DNA from: Pseudomonas abietaniphila
GTDB lineage: Bacteria > Pseudomonadota > Gammaproteobacteria > Pseudomonadales > Pseudomonadaceae
Assembly: GCF_900100795.1 (NCBI RefSeq)
Contig: NZ_FNCO01000003.1
Location: 310,001 to 374,000 of the forward strand
Direction: 5' to 3'
DNA length: 64,000 bases
Shown here one piece after another: positions 10,332-19,330 of this stretch (the stretch's first letter is position 1; each line of letters opens with the position of its first letter). The notes under the pieces are model-generated. The model searched no databases. It was not told the DNA's origin and saw only the letters and a program-made list of their open reading frames with translations. Both the position numbers and the translations under genes were made by a program.

Positions 10332-10648
10332 CGGATGGCGTCACGGCAGGGGCAAATTGCGCGACATGGTAGCAGGGGACGGGGATTTTGAGTCAGAAGC
10401 AGATCAATTGCAGGAGCGCGCTACTACTGGTTCAGGGTCTACCGCCAATGTGAAGGACTGCCTGGCTTTGACAGAGGGATCGGGCTGCTGACGACATCGA
10501 TACTGAGGACAACATCAATACCTGTGGGAGCGAATTCATTCGCGATGCAGTGGCGCATCCGACACAGTTACATCGGCTGTACCACCGTCTCGCGAATGAA
10601 TTCGCTCCCACGGAGGTTAAAGGTCAGGCGTAAAGTCCACTGTCGGAC
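10332..10648. other. Intergenic region holding a REP pair, no gene
   Basis: This 317-bp stretch between the epimerase (leaving leftwards) and the end of hupE holds the REP pair at 10523-10611. I see no coding signal here. Confidence 0.6.
10523..10611. repeat. REP-type inverted pair, GAATTCATTCGCGA flavour
   Basis: TGTGGGAGCGAATTCATTCG and its inverse (10590-10611) form the arms. Full copies of this flavour are also at 18254-18342 and 20941-21028. Confidence 0.9.
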
Positions 10649-11221
10649 TTAACCTGCAAACAACCACACGCCGGTCGCCGCCGACAGCGCGCCAGCGATT
10701 CGCACGATCGGCGCGGCTGCGGTGGGCAGCAAGCGCACCACGGCGTAACCCGCCGCATGCAGCGCGGCGGTCGCGCCGACGAAGCCCATTGCATAACCCC
10801 ACGGGCTGGACATTTCGGGCAGCTCAAGACCATGCGCCACGCCGTGGAACATCGCGAACAGCGCCGTGGCGGCCACGGCCATGAACAGCGGTGGACGCAC
10901 GGCCAGTGCCACGGCCAGGCCCAGCGCAAACACCGAGGCCGCGATGCCGCTTTCCAGCGCAGGCAGTGCCAGACCTTCGAAGCCCAGCAACCCGCCGATC
11001 AGCATGGTACCGACGAAGGTGCAGGGCAGCGCCCAGCGAGCAGCGCCTTTCTGTTGTGCCGCCCAAAGCCCTACGGCAATCATCGCCAGCAGGTGATCGA
11101 TGCCGCTCAGGGGGTGGCTGATGCCTGCGACAAGGCCGCTTTCGTCGTGGCCCGGGTGCGCGAAGGCCAATGCCGGGGCCAGTAACAGCGCGAGGGTGCT
11201 CAGGATTTTTTTGCCGTTCAT
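10649..11221 (-). CDS. ureJ: HupE/UreJ-family nickel transporter
   Basis: This 190-aa inner-membrane protein is placed last in the ureEFG unit, where it most likely supplies nickel for urease. After an N-terminal signal/TM segment comes AHPGHDESG and the family motif HPLSGIDH (HX5DH), which binds the metal. Six or more hydrophobic segments follow, rich in Ala and Gly. I chose the ATG at 11221; an upstream TTG is only one codon away. The gene starts 34 bp after the ureG stop. Confidence 0.85.
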   Translation of the reverse strand: MNGKKILSTLALLLAPALAFAHPGHDESGLVAGISHPLSGIDHLLAMIAVGLWAAQQKGAARWALPCTFVGTMLIGGLLGFEGLALPALESGIAASVFALGLAVALAVRPPLFMAVAATALFAMFHGVAHGLELPEMSSPWGYAMGFVGATAALHAAGYAVVRLLPTAAAPIVRIAGALSAATGVWLFAG

Positions 11222-11255
11222 CAATGATGTTCCTTAATGCGTTGAGGGAAAGAAA

Positions 11256-11870
<615 letters not shown>

Positions 11871-11927
11871 CAAATGCTCTCCGTTCATCTTCTTGTGCGT
11901 TTCGTGGTGTGGCCACTGCCATAAAAA

Positions 11928-12602
11928 TCAGGATCGAAACAGTCGGCTGTACTGGCGCTCATGCGCCATGCTCGCCAGTGACAGGCCGAACGCGGCGCTG
12001 CCGATGTGTTCAGGGTCGAGTTCGGTCGCGTGTTGCTGAGCGCTCTGCAGCAGCGGGAGCAATTCGCTGGTCAGCCGTTGAGCCGCCTGTTGCCCCAGCG
12101 GCAGCGTCTTCATCAATACAGCGAGCTGGTTTTCCAGCCAGCTCCAGAGCCATGCTGCCAGCGCATCCTGTGGATGGATCTGCCAGGCGCGAGCCGCAAG
12201 CGCCCAGCCGAGCGCAAGATGCGGCTCTTCAATCTGTTGAAGGACGTCCCGCGCTGGCTGATCCAGCTCAGGCAAACCGGTGAGCAGTTGTTGCAACGAG
12301 TAACCCATCTGCCGGCTTTCCAGGTGCAGTTCGCGGGTTTCCCGGCTGGCGCGATGCTGTTCGCTCAGCAGCAGCAGGGTCGCCCAGTTTTCGTCGGCGG
12401 CAGCCGTGCAATGCGCCAGTAACAGCGGTGCTTCGAAGCGCGCCAGATTGAGCAGCAACTGATCGCCGATCCAGCGACCCGCGCTGGCCGGGTCGGTGAC
12501 GATGGCATGTTCCACCGCCATCTCCAGCCCCTGGGAATAGCTGTAGCCACCAATGGGCAGTTGCGGGCTGGCCAGACGCAACAGCGCCCAGGCCTTGTTC
12601 AT
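11928..12602 (-). CDS. ureF: Urease accessory protein UreF
   Basis: This 224-aa all-helical protein acts with UreD and UreG as gatekeeper of the urease activation complex. The family signature LLRLASPQLPIGGYSYSQGLE lies near the N-terminus, and EPHLALGWALAARAW in the middle. The C-terminal helix ends HERQYSRLFRS, the conserved tail that binds UreD. It overlaps ureE by 4 bp and leaves 57 bp before ureG. Confidence 0.94.
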   Translation of the reverse strand: MNKAWALLRLASPQLPIGGYSYSQGLEMAVEHAIVTDPASAGRWIGDQLLLNLARFEAPLLLAHCTAAADENWATLLLLSEQHRASRETRELHLESRQMGYSLQQLLTGLPELDQPARDVLQQIEEPHLALGWALAARAWQIHPQDALAAWLWSWLENQLAVLMKTLPLGQQAAQRLTSELLPLLQSAQQHATELDPEHIGSAAFGLSLASMAHERQYSRLFRS

Positions 12603-13099
12603 TTGCGTACGCCGAATTGGTGGATGCGAGGCGCATAGTTGAAGTCCTCTTCACCCGCGCGGGAGTGGTGATGACCGCCACCGTACGCGCCATGCTCCGG
12701 CTGGAAGGGGGCCTCGATGGACTCGGTGGTTGCGCCAAGCTGATCGAGCATGGCCTTGAGCACGTAGTCGTCGAGCAAGCGCAGCCAGCCGTCGCCCACT
12801 TGCAGCGCGACGTGGCGGTTACCCAAGTGATAGGCGGCTCGCGTCAGCTCGAAGGCGCTGCTGCAGGTCACGTGCATGAGTTGCTCGGGGCGCGCGCAGA
12901 CTTTCACCACACGACCGTCTTCGGCCTTGAGGAAATCGCCGTCGCGCAACGGCGGCTGGCCGCGCTCAAGGAACAGGCCGACGTCTTCCCCTTCGGCACT
13001 GAAACAGCGCAGACGACTTTTGCTCCGGGCCTCGAAATTCAAAAGCAGCTCGGCGGCCCATTCAGTTTGGGGTTCGATTCGTTGATGAATCACCAGCAT
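12599..13099 (-). CDS. ureE: Urease nickel metallochaperone UreE
   Basis: This 166-aa metallochaperone passes nickel to UreG. The N-terminal domain includes LTRAAYHLGNRHVALQ with the conserved interface His. The C-terminal tail is moderately His-rich (HGAYGGGHHHSR), less so than in Klebsiella. It is the first gene of ureEFG-hupE and lies about 37 bp downstream of a sigma-54-like promoter. This unit is about 14 kb away from ureDABC. Confidence 0.95.
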   Translation of the reverse strand: MLVIHQRIEPQTEWAAELLLNFEARSKSRLRCFSAEGEDVGLFLERGQPPLRDGDFLKAEDGRVVKVCARPEQLMHVTCSSAFELTRAAYHLGNRHVALQVGDGWLRLLDDYVLKAMLDQLGATTESIEAPFQPEHGAYGGGHHHSRAGEEDFNYAPRIHQFGVRK

Positions 13100-13135
13100 C
13101 GGAAAACTTCCAGCAATGTGCGATGCAATGTTTAG

Positions 13136-13151
13136 AGCAAGTGGCTTGCCA
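13136..13151 (-). promoter_or_regulatory. Sigma-54-like promoter for ureE
   Basis: Read on the minus strand, TGGCAAGCCACTTGCT matches the RpoN consensus TGGCACG-N4-TTGCW with one mismatch (A for C in GGCAC). It is nearly identical to the livJ promoter at 2057. It ends 37 bp before the ureE ATG. Confidence 0.68.
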
Positions 13152-13246
13152 ACTGACGGAGCGGTCAGAAATTGCCTACATACCGTGCGGGAGTGATTGA
13201 GAATGGGGCGGTCGGATGGAGTGTATTGGTGCGTGTGACTGAATTC

Positions 13247-13263
13247 GGCACCAATAAAGTGCG
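13247..13263. promoter_or_regulatory. Candidate NtrC-binding site upstream of ureE
   Basis: GCAC-CAATAAA-GTGC fits the NtrC layout GCAC-N7-GTGC exactly. It lies about 100 bp upstream of the sigma-54-like promoter, a normal enhancer distance. Confidence 0.5.
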
Positions 13264-13427
13264 CTAACGGGGGAGGGCGTTCGCGGGCAACCGCGCCATG
13301 AAGATTGACCGCAACTCATGTAAGCCGGGCGCTTGCCCGCGGATCGATGAATTATTCGACGACCGCAGCCACTGACTCGCTGCTATCGCAAGCTGGTTCA
13401 TCCGTAGGGGTGATGCAGCGCGAAGTC

Positions 13428-14060
13428 TTACTCAGTACTGCCAAGCCCCTGCCAGCGTTTGGCGCCGATAAAGATGAAGCGCAATTGCTGCGTGATCTTC
13501 GCGCGCGGGGTCAGGTGCTCGGCGAGCGTGACGGGCGGTGGGTCGATGAGTTCGGGCAGCATCGCAAACACGCTTTTGACCACAAGGTCTGCCATGACCG
13601 AGAGGTCGTCGGTGTTCAGGTGCTGGAATTTGGCCATCGACGCCAGGTCAGTCGCCAGGTCGGCGATGATCGCCTCACGCAACGCGCCCAGTGCCTGGCG
13701 GACTTTCAAGGAGCCGCCATATTGCTCGCGCGCCAGAAACAGGAACTGGGAGCGGTTGGCGGCGACCACATCGAGAAAGATGCGAACCGAGGCATCGATG
13801 ATGCCGCTGTTGATGTTCTCGTTATGCCGCACCAGGCGGATGGTTTCACGAAAGGTCTGGCCGACCTCGCTGACCAGTGCCAACCCGAGGTGATCCATGT
13901 CGTCGAAATGACGATAGAAACCGGTCGGCACGATGCCGGCGGTCTTGGCCACCTCGCGCAGACTCAGGCTGCCAAATCCCCGGCCGCTCTCCATCAATCC
14001 CCGGGCTGCATCGAGCAGGGCATGGCGGGTCTGCTGTTTCTGTTCGGCGCGGGGGAGCAT
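13428..14060 (-). CDS. desT: TetR-family repressor, DesT/FabR-like
   Basis: This 210-aa TetR-family repressor has an N-terminal HTH (FGSLSLREVAKTAGIVPTGF, then YRHFDDMDHLGLALV). It closely parallels E. coli FabR ([20 protein letters not shown]) and P. aeruginosa DesT, which sense acyl-CoA and control unsaturated fatty acid synthesis. DesT also lies next to ureE in P. aeruginosa. The frame is open to 14270, but the ATG at 14060 with GGGG upstream starts at the conserved HTH arm (MLPRAEQKQQTR). The desaturase genes that accompany desT in P. aeruginosa are absent here. Confidence 0.8.
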   Translation of the reverse strand: MLPRAEQKQQTRHALLDAARGLMESGRGFGSLSLREVAKTAGIVPTGFYRHFDDMDHLGLALVSEVGQTFRETIRLVRHNENINSGIIDASVRIFLDVVAANRSQFLFLAREQYGGSLKVRQALGALREAIIADLATDLASMAKFQHLNTDDLSVMADLVVKSVFAMLPELIDPPPVTLAEHLTPRAKITQQLRFIFIGAKRWQGLGSTE

Positions 14061-14217
14061 TGGATGACGGGTATCTGAATAAAGAATGGTCAGCACTCTA
14101 ACAAATGCGTTTGCGTTGCGTCGAACCGGGTTTCGGTGCGCGTGACCCTTGGCATGAAAAAGCTGGGCATGAAAAAGCCCGGCATCAGGGCCGGGCTCGT
14201 TCGCAGTGACGGGCGAT

Positions 14218-14487
14218 TCAGGAAACGCGCTGGTATTGCTGCACCAGGCGATCCGGGCCGTTGTCAGCAACGCGCTGATAACGGTGCGCCAGGCTGTTGC
14301 AGTTTTCTTCGGCAGCCACGCGTTGATACTGGTTGATCAGGCGATCCGGACCGTCTTGCGCCAAGGTAGGCAGACCCACTTGCTGGGCAGCTTTCACTTC
14401 GCCGAGTACGGGCTGTTCGCTGGCAGGCATGGCGAACGCGCTCGAGGCGAGGAGGGAAAGAGTCAGTGCGATCAGTTGGCGTTTCAT
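14218..14487 (-). CDS. Small secreted protein with YQRV repeats
   Basis: This 89-aa protein has a clear Sec signal peptide (MKRQLIALTLSLLASSAFA). The mature part of about 70 residues holds three diverged C-terminal repeats ending RYQRVA or QYQRVA/S; two of them read GPDRLINQYQRVA and GPDRLVQQYQRVS. I do not recognise the family. A single Cys in the middle repeat could form a disulfide dimer. The ATG at 14487 was chosen because it begins the signal peptide and has an AGAGGCACC segment upstream. Periplasmic location is inferred. Confidence 0.7.
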   Translation of the reverse strand: MKRQLIALTLSLLASSAFAMPASEQPVLGEVKAAQQVGLPTLAQDGPDRLINQYQRVAAEENCNSLAHRYQRVADNGPDRLVQQYQRVS

Positions 14488-14804
14488 GGACGGTGCCTCT
14501 CGAAAGGGCGGGTAAGTGAACATGTGGCCAATTTTACGGGCGCACAGGATTTAAAGAAGTTTAAAGAGCTGATGGTGACCATCGACAGAATTGATTCAGG
14601 CGGCAAAGCCTTCAAGGACGGGGCTTTGCGCCAGGGGGCACACCGCGCTCGCGGCCATTTTCAATCACGCGAGCAGGTTGCCAGGGAACTTTATCGCCAT
14701 GGATTTCCGGATTTCATCAAACCCACGGGGCTTTTGTCAGTCGAAGGGCTAAGACGTATGAGACGCGCCCAGGACGGGGCGTCGGTATTTGGGGAGAAAA
14801 CGCA
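14488..14804. other. Divergent promoter region, nothing else seen
   Basis: This 317-bp stretch separates the YQRV protein and asmA, which diverge from it. I see no gene, repeat or clear terminator. GGGAGAAAACGC just before 14805 gives the asmA ribosome site. Confidence 0.45.
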
Positions 14805-16871
14805 ATGACGCGAGGCCGCAAGATTTTCGCCTGGACGGTTGGCATTCTGCTGCTGTTACTGGCTGTTCTGATCATTGTTATCGCGACGTTCGACTGGAAC
14901 CGGCTCAAGCCGACCATCAACGAAAAGGTGTCTGCCGAGCTGCACCGGCCGTTTGCCATTAACGGCAATCTGGCCGTGCTGTGGCGCCGAGAGCCGGATG
15001 AAGGCGGTTGGCGCGCCTGGATCCCTTGGCCGCACATGTCGGCCGAAGACATCGCGTTGGGCAACCCCGAATGGTCGAAGAACCCTCAAATGGTGACCCT
15101 CAAACGCGTAGAGATGCGTTTGGCGCCACTACCGTTGCTGGCGCAGCGCGTGGTGATCCCTCGCATTGACCTGACCGAGCCGAACGCCAGGATCGAGCGT
15201 CTGGCGGATGGTCGCGCGAACTGGGTATTTGATCTGCCAAAAAGCGACCCGAACGCCACACCTTCCAGCTGGGTGGTGGACATCGGCTCCATCGGGTTCG
15301 ACAAAGGCCTGGTCAGCTATAACGACCAGATGATCAACACCTCGGTCGACGTGGTCATCGACCCCTTGGGCAAGCCGATCCCGTTCAGCGACATCGTGGG
15401 CAGCGGCGAAGCGAAGAAGGTGTCGGACAAGGGCGCGTCAGCGCAGGACTACGCCTTTGGCTTCACCGCCAAAGGTCAGTACCACGGCCAGAAGCTCAAC
15501 GGCAGCGGTAAGGTCGGCGGCTTGCTGGCGCTGAAGGACGCGGCCCTGCCGTTTCCGGTGCAGGCGGATGTGAGCGCCGGCAACACGCGGGTGGCGGTCG
15601 CTGGCACGGTTACGGATCCCCAAAATCTGGGCGAGCTGGACCTGCGTCTGAAACTCTCGGGCGACAGCCTCGGCAATCTGTATCCGCTGACGGGCGTGAC
15701 GCTGCCCGACTCGCCGCCGTATTCCACCGACGGGCGCTTGATCGCCAAGTTGCACGACCCGGCGGGGGCTTCCTTTCAGTACAAAGGCTTCAACGGCAAG
15801 ATCGGTAACAGCGATATCCATGGTGATCTTGGCTTCGTCGCCAGCCAGCCACGGCCGACGCTGACCGGCGCGCTGGTGTCCAATCAGCTGTTGATGGCCG
15901 ACCTCAAGCCGCTGATCGGCGCTGATTCCAACGCGGAGCAGAAAACCCGTGGCGGCGCGAGCAAGCAGCCGACAGACAAAGTGCTGCCGGTCGAAGAGTT
16001 CAAGACCGACCGCTGGAGCGCCATGGACGCGGACGTCGAGTTCACTGGCAAGAAGATCGTGCAAAGTGCCGAGTTGCCCTTCACTGACCTTTACACCCAT
16101 ATCGTTCTCAACGACGGTCAGTTGAGCCTGGAACCCCTGCGCTTTGGCGTGGCGGGCGGCAAGCTGGACGCCGACATCAAGCTCAATGGCCACAGCCAAC
16201 CGCTGGAAGGTCGGGCGAAGCTCTCGGCGCGCAACTTCAAGCTCAAGCAGCTGTTCCCGACCTTCGAGCCGATGAAAACCAGTTTCGGTGAGTTGAACGG
16301 CGACGCCGACATAAGCGGTAAAGGCAATTCCGTTGCGGCGTTGCTGGGTACAGCCAATGGCGAGATGAAAATGGTCGTCAACGACGGTGCCGTCAGCCGG
16401 GGACTCATGGAGATCGCCGGGCTTAACGTTGGCAACTACGTGGTGGGCAAGCTGTTCGGAGACAAGGACGTGAAGATCAATTGCGCGGCGTCACATCTGG
16501 GCATCAAGGACGGTCTGGCGAAGACCAACCTGTTTGTCTTCGACACCGAGAACGCGATCATTTACGTGGACGGCACCGCGAATATGAAGACCGAGCAGCT
16601 GGACATGAAGATCACGCCGGAATCAAAGGGCTTCCGTGTCTTCTCGCTGCGTTCGCCGCTCTACGTACGCGGGCCTTTCATCAAGCCGAGTGCGGGTGTC
16701 GAGTCAGGCCCGTTGCTGTTGCGTGGCGCTGGCATGGTGTTGTTGGGCGCGGCGGTCGGGCCTGCTGCAGGTCTGCTGGCGTTGGTCGCCCCGAGTGGTG
16801 GTGAGCCTAACCAGTGCGCCCCGTTGCTGGAGCAGATGCGCGCAGGCAAGGCGCCCAAGACGGTGAAGTAA
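14805..16871 (+). CDS. AsmA-family protein
   Basis: This 688-aa protein has one N-terminal membrane anchor (residues about 8-27) and a long periplasmic region. It has the AsmA/TamB-like N-terminal pattern FDWNRLKPTINEKVSAELHR and the C-terminal AsmA domain DGAVSRGLMEIAGLNVGNYV. Such proteins are large bridge-like lipid-transfer candidates between inner and outer membrane. The C-terminus ends with a hydrophobic Gly/Ala stretch and a short CAPLL segment. It stands alone and is followed by a terminator shared with the ferritin gene. Confidence 0.88.
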   Translation: MTRGRKIFAWTVGILLLLLAVLIIVIATFDWNRLKPTINEKVSAELHRPFAINGNLAVLWRREPDEGGWRAWIPWPHMSAEDIALGNPEWSKNPQMVTLKRVEMRLAPLPLLAQRVVIPRIDLTEPNARIERLADGRANWVFDLPKSDPNATPSSWVVDIGSIGFDKGLVSYNDQMINTSVDVVIDPLGKPIPFSDIVGSGEAKKVSDKGASAQDYAFGFTAKGQYHGQKLNGSGKVGGLLALKDAALPFPVQADVSAGNTRVAVAGTVTDPQNLGELDLRLKLSGDSLGNLYPLTGVTLPDSPPYSTDGRLIAKLHDPAGASFQYKGFNGKIGNSDIHGDLGFVASQPRPTLTGALVSNQLLMADLKPLIGADSNAEQKTRGGASKQPTDKVLPVEEFKTDRWSAMDADVEFTGKKIVQSAELPFTDLYTHIVLNDGQLSLEPLRFGVAGGKLDADIKLNGHSQPLEGRAKLSARNFKLKQLFPTFEPMKTSFGELNGDADISGKGNSVAALLGTANGEMKMVVNDGAVSRGLMEIAGLNVGNYVVGKLFGDKDVKINCAASHLGIKDGLAKTNLFVFDTENAIIYVDGTANMKTEQLDMKITPESKGFRVFSLRSPLYVRGPFIKPSAGVESGPLLLRGAGMVLLGAAVGPAAGLLALVAPSGGEPNQCAPLLEQMRAGKAPKTVK

Positions 16872-16894
16872 AGCCCGGAATACTTGCGCCGATC

Positions 16895-16996
16895 CTGTAG
16901 GAGCGCGCCTGGTCTGAGCCGCATCCGGACGACGTCGGCGTGTCAGACACAGTTTGTTCACTGACAGATCGCAGTCGGGGACAAGCGCTCCTACAG
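16895..16996. repeat. Degenerate REP-type inverted pair
   Basis: CTGTAGGAGCGCGCC at the left and AGCGCTCCTACAG at the right keep the outer arms, while the inner arms have diverged. It lies between asmA and the terminator. Confidence 0.7.
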
Positions 16997-17026
16997 GGAT
17001 TTGTATCCAGCCCTTCACCCACAAAA

Positions 17027-17050
17027 AAGCCAGGACATCGGTCCTGGCTT
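17027..17050. terminator. Bidirectional terminator between asmA and the ferritin gene
   Basis: AAGCCAGGAC and GTCCTGGCTT form a perfect 10-bp stem with a four-base loop. It is flanked by an A run on the left and a T run on the right, so it can stop transcription from both converging genes. Confidence 0.85.
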
Positions 17051-17069
17051 TTGCATTGCCGTTAGGGCA

Positions 17070-17603
17070 TTACAGCCCGTCGAGAATGTCCGCCATGTCG
17101 TCGGCGTGTTCTTCTTCCTGAGCCAGAATCTCTTCGAAGATGCGACGTGTGGTCGGATCCTTGTCGCCGATGTACTGAATGATCTCGCGATAGCTGTCGA
17201 TGGCGATGCGCTCAGCGATCAGGTCTTCGGTGACCATTTCCTTCAGCGTGTTGCCCGCCACGTACTGCGCGTGGGAGTTCTTGGACAACAGGTCGGGATT
17301 GAGTTCAGGCTCGCCGCCCAACTGCACGATGCGCTCGGCAAGTTTGTCGGCGTGCTCGGCTTCCTGCTCGGCGTGCTCGAGGAACTCGGCGGCAGCCACC
17401 TGCGCTTTTACGCCTTTGGCCATGTAGTAGTGGCGCTTGTAGCGGAGCACGCAGACCCATTCGGTTGCCAACGATGCATTGAGCAGGCGAATAATTTCTT
17501 CGCGGTCGCCATCGTAGCCTTCGGTCACGGCACCGTTTTCAACGTTGTGACGCGCGCGCTCGCGCAAGGTGCTGATATCGGTTAAATGCACATCGCTCAT
17601 CAT
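17070..17603 (-). CDS. Dps-like bacterioferritin (mini-ferritin)
   Basis: This 177-aa ferritin-like four-helix protein stores or detoxifies iron. The ferroxidase helices are seen as LLNASLATEWVCVLRYKRHY, EFLEHAEQEAEHAD, DLIAERIAIDSYREI and EEILAQEEEHADDM, giving the two paired E-x-x-H motifs. The 27-residue N-terminal extension and overall length match the P. aeruginosa PA4880 type, which as I recall has been described as Dps-like with bacterioferritin-type ferroxidase centres. No heme-ligand Met could be assigned with confidence. The second ATG, at 17600, is an equally good start. Confidence 0.87.
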   Translation of the reverse strand: MMSDVHLTDISTLRERARHNVENGAVTEGYDGDREEIIRLLNASLATEWVCVLRYKRHYYMAKGVKAQVAAAEFLEHAEQEAEHADKLAERIVQLGGEPELNPDLLSKNSHAQYVAGNTLKEMVTEDLIAERIAIDSYREIIQYIGDKDPTTRRIFEEILAQEEEHADDMADILDGL

Positions 17604-17735
17604 TCATCTCCAAGTGCTGATCCGGTTTTAGCCGTCTCGCTCTTGATGCGCCGGTCGCGTGGACCGACGCCTGGCAAGATCGGGTCTTAAGGTGTGAGTG
17701 GTGGGCGGCGGGAAAAGTTTGATTTGTTTACCGAC

Positions 17736-18074
17736 TTACATCGCCCGCTCGTTGGCCTCACGCTGCTCGCAGGTCATGAAGCCCTTGCTGTCTACGCGGT
17801 CGTTGGCGCCGAACGTCACGTAATAGGCCTGCTGATGACCTTCTTTGTTGAGGATGTAGTTGTTGCAGGTGCCCGGGTGAACCTTGCGATGCACGCGAGT
17901 GGAAGGTTCGCCGCCGATGGTCAGCACCTGCTGCTCGGTCATGCCGTCTTCCACCTGCTTGACCAGCGGCTCGTTGCGATACGTCGCGTAGTCCACAGGA
18001 TTTTGCAGGGTTGTCGACGCACAGCCAGCCAGCGCGGCCATTGCAAACAGTACTGCCAGAGATTGCTTGTACAT
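17736..18074 (-). CDS. osmE: Osmotically inducible lipoprotein OsmE
   Basis: This 112-aa lipoprotein has a signal peptide ending in the lipobox LAGC, so the mature protein starts at Cys18. The rest is a SmpA/OmlA-type fold with the segments NEPLVKQVEDGMTEQQVLTI, GGEPSTRVHR and GTCNNYILN that mark OsmE. It is exported to the periplasm and probably anchored in the outer membrane. In other bacteria osmE is induced by osmotic stress and stationary phase. It stands alone. Confidence 0.88.
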   Translation of the reverse strand: MYKQSLAVLFAMAALAGCASTTLQNPVDYATYRNEPLVKQVEDGMTEQQVLTIGGEPSTRVHRKVHPGTCNNYILNKEGHQQAYYVTFGANDRVDSKGFMTCEQREANERAM

Positions 18075-18380
18075 AACCGGTCACTCCACAGAAAGGCCCT
18101 CATTGGCCCGTTGCATGTATGAGCATCGGTCCATTGAAAGAGTTCGATTGAAAGATGGCGATGGGGCATTACTTCGGCTGTCATGATGGATGAATGGTTT
18201 GCGGCTAACGTTTATCTGTTCGGCGATCAATGTGGGTGGCCGAACGCTGTGCCTGTGGGAGTGAATTTATTCGCGATTGGCCGGATTAGCCGATAGAGGT
18301 TCGTCGCCTGGCCGACCTCATCGCGAATGAATTCGCTCCCACGGGGTGATCCGTCTTCGACATAAGGACTCAAGTCGCCC
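18075..18380. other. Divergent region between osmE and the lipase, with a REP pair
   Basis: This 306-bp region has no gene. It holds the REP pair at 18254-18342. Promoters for osmE and the lipase must lie here, but I cannot assign them. Confidence 0.5.
18254..18342. repeat. REP-type inverted pair, GAATTCATTCGCGA flavour
   Basis: TGTGGGAGTGAATTTATTCG at the left and CGCGAATGAATTCGCTCCCA at the right form the arms; the left arm has two changed bases. Confidence 0.85.
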
Positions 18381-19271
18381 ATGACGCAAGAACAGGCCAC
18401 GCGGTATCCGATTGTGCTGGTACCCGGTTTGCTGGGGTTCGTGAAGCTGGTGGTCTATCCGTATTGGTTTGGCATCGTCACCGCCTTGCGGCGCGGCGGG
18501 GCGACCGTCATTCCGGTAATGGTCTCTGCGGTCAATTCCACCGAGATCCGTGGCGAGCAGTTGCTGGCTCGAATCGAAGAAATCCTGCGGGAAACCGGCG
18601 CCGCCAAGGTGAACTTGATCGGCCACAGCCAGGGGGCATTGACCATTCGCTACGTCGCAGGCGTGCGTCCGGATCTGGTGGCTTCGGTGACCTCGGTTGC
18701 CGGGCCTAACCACGGCTCTGAACTGGCCGACTACCTCGAAGAGCATTTCCCTCAGAGCACCGTGCGCGGACGGTTGGTCAACGCGGCGATTCGCCTGACC
18801 ACGCTGGTGCTGGGGGTGCTGGACACCGGGTATCGCGGCACCCGGCTGCCTACCGACGTCGACGCGGCTCACCACTCGCTGACCACCACCGGCGTCGCCC
18901 GATTCAACAAGCTGTTCCCGCAGGGTCTGCCTAAAACCTGGGGCGGGCAGGGTGACGAACTGGTCAACGGGGTGCGTTACTACTCCTGGTCGGGGACGCT
19001 GCAACCCGGCCGTACCGATCGCGGGAAGAACCTGTTCGATACCACTAATCTCACCTGCCGAATATTCGCTCGCACGTTCAAGAAAGAGCGAGGTCAATCT
19101 GATGGCATGGTCGGGCGGTTCAGTTCCCATCTTGGCACCGTCATCGGTGACGACTTTCCGCTCGACCATTTTGACATCGTCAACCAGCATCTCGGTCTGG
19201 TGGGCAAAGGGGCCAATCCTGTGGGGTTGTTTCTCGAGCACGCCAGCCGCTTGAAAGCTGCCGGTCTTTGA
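18381..19271 (+). CDS. Triacylglycerol lipase (family I, no signal peptide)
   Basis: This 296-aa alpha/beta-hydrolase begins YPIVLVPGLLGF, the oxyanion-hole motif of family I lipases. It has the nucleophile elbow GHSQG near residue 80, and VAGPNHGSELADYL shortly after it. A likely acid Asp lies in the D-DAAHHSLTTTGVARFN region, and the catalytic His in DHFDIVNQHLG near 268-278. There is no signal peptide and no lipase foldase gene nearby. It therefore resembles the smaller Proteus-type lipases (subfamily I.1-like), which fold without a chaperone. The substrate is inferred. Confidence 0.85.
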   Translation: MTQEQATRYPIVLVPGLLGFVKLVVYPYWFGIVTALRRGGATVIPVMVSAVNSTEIRGEQLLARIEEILRETGAAKVNLIGHSQGALTIRYVAGVRPDLVASVTSVAGPNHGSELADYLEEHFPQSTVRGRLVNAAIRLTTLVLGVLDTGYRGTRLPTDVDAAHHSLTTTGVARFNKLFPQGLPKTWGGQGDELVNGVRYYSWSGTLQPGRTDRGKNLFDTTNLTCRIFARTFKKERGQSDGMVGRFSSHLGTVIGDDFPLDHFDIVNQHLGLVGKGANPVGLFLEHASRLKAAGL

Positions 19272-19330
19272 CTTTATGAGACGTAGTTCGTGATCAGTAG
19301 GCCCCAACGGGTCGCTAAGGAAGTGATGCG

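Larger units (their letters stand above)
13100..13427. other. Intergenic region upstream of ureE
   Basis: No gene is seen here. It holds the sigma-54-like promoter and the NtrC-like site annotated separately. It also holds an inverted repeat ATTGGTGC (13225-13232) with GCACCAAT (13248-13255), and a degenerate REP pair (TTCGCGGGCAAC near 13278 and GCTTGCCCGCGG near 13331). Confidence 0.5.

Noticed and set aside
14690..14720. AlgU/sigma-E type promoter (GAACTT) upstream of asmA
   Set aside because: GGAACTTTATCGCC gives the -35 half, but no TCTGA-like -10 lies at 16-17 bp; the nearest TCCGGA is at 14 bp.
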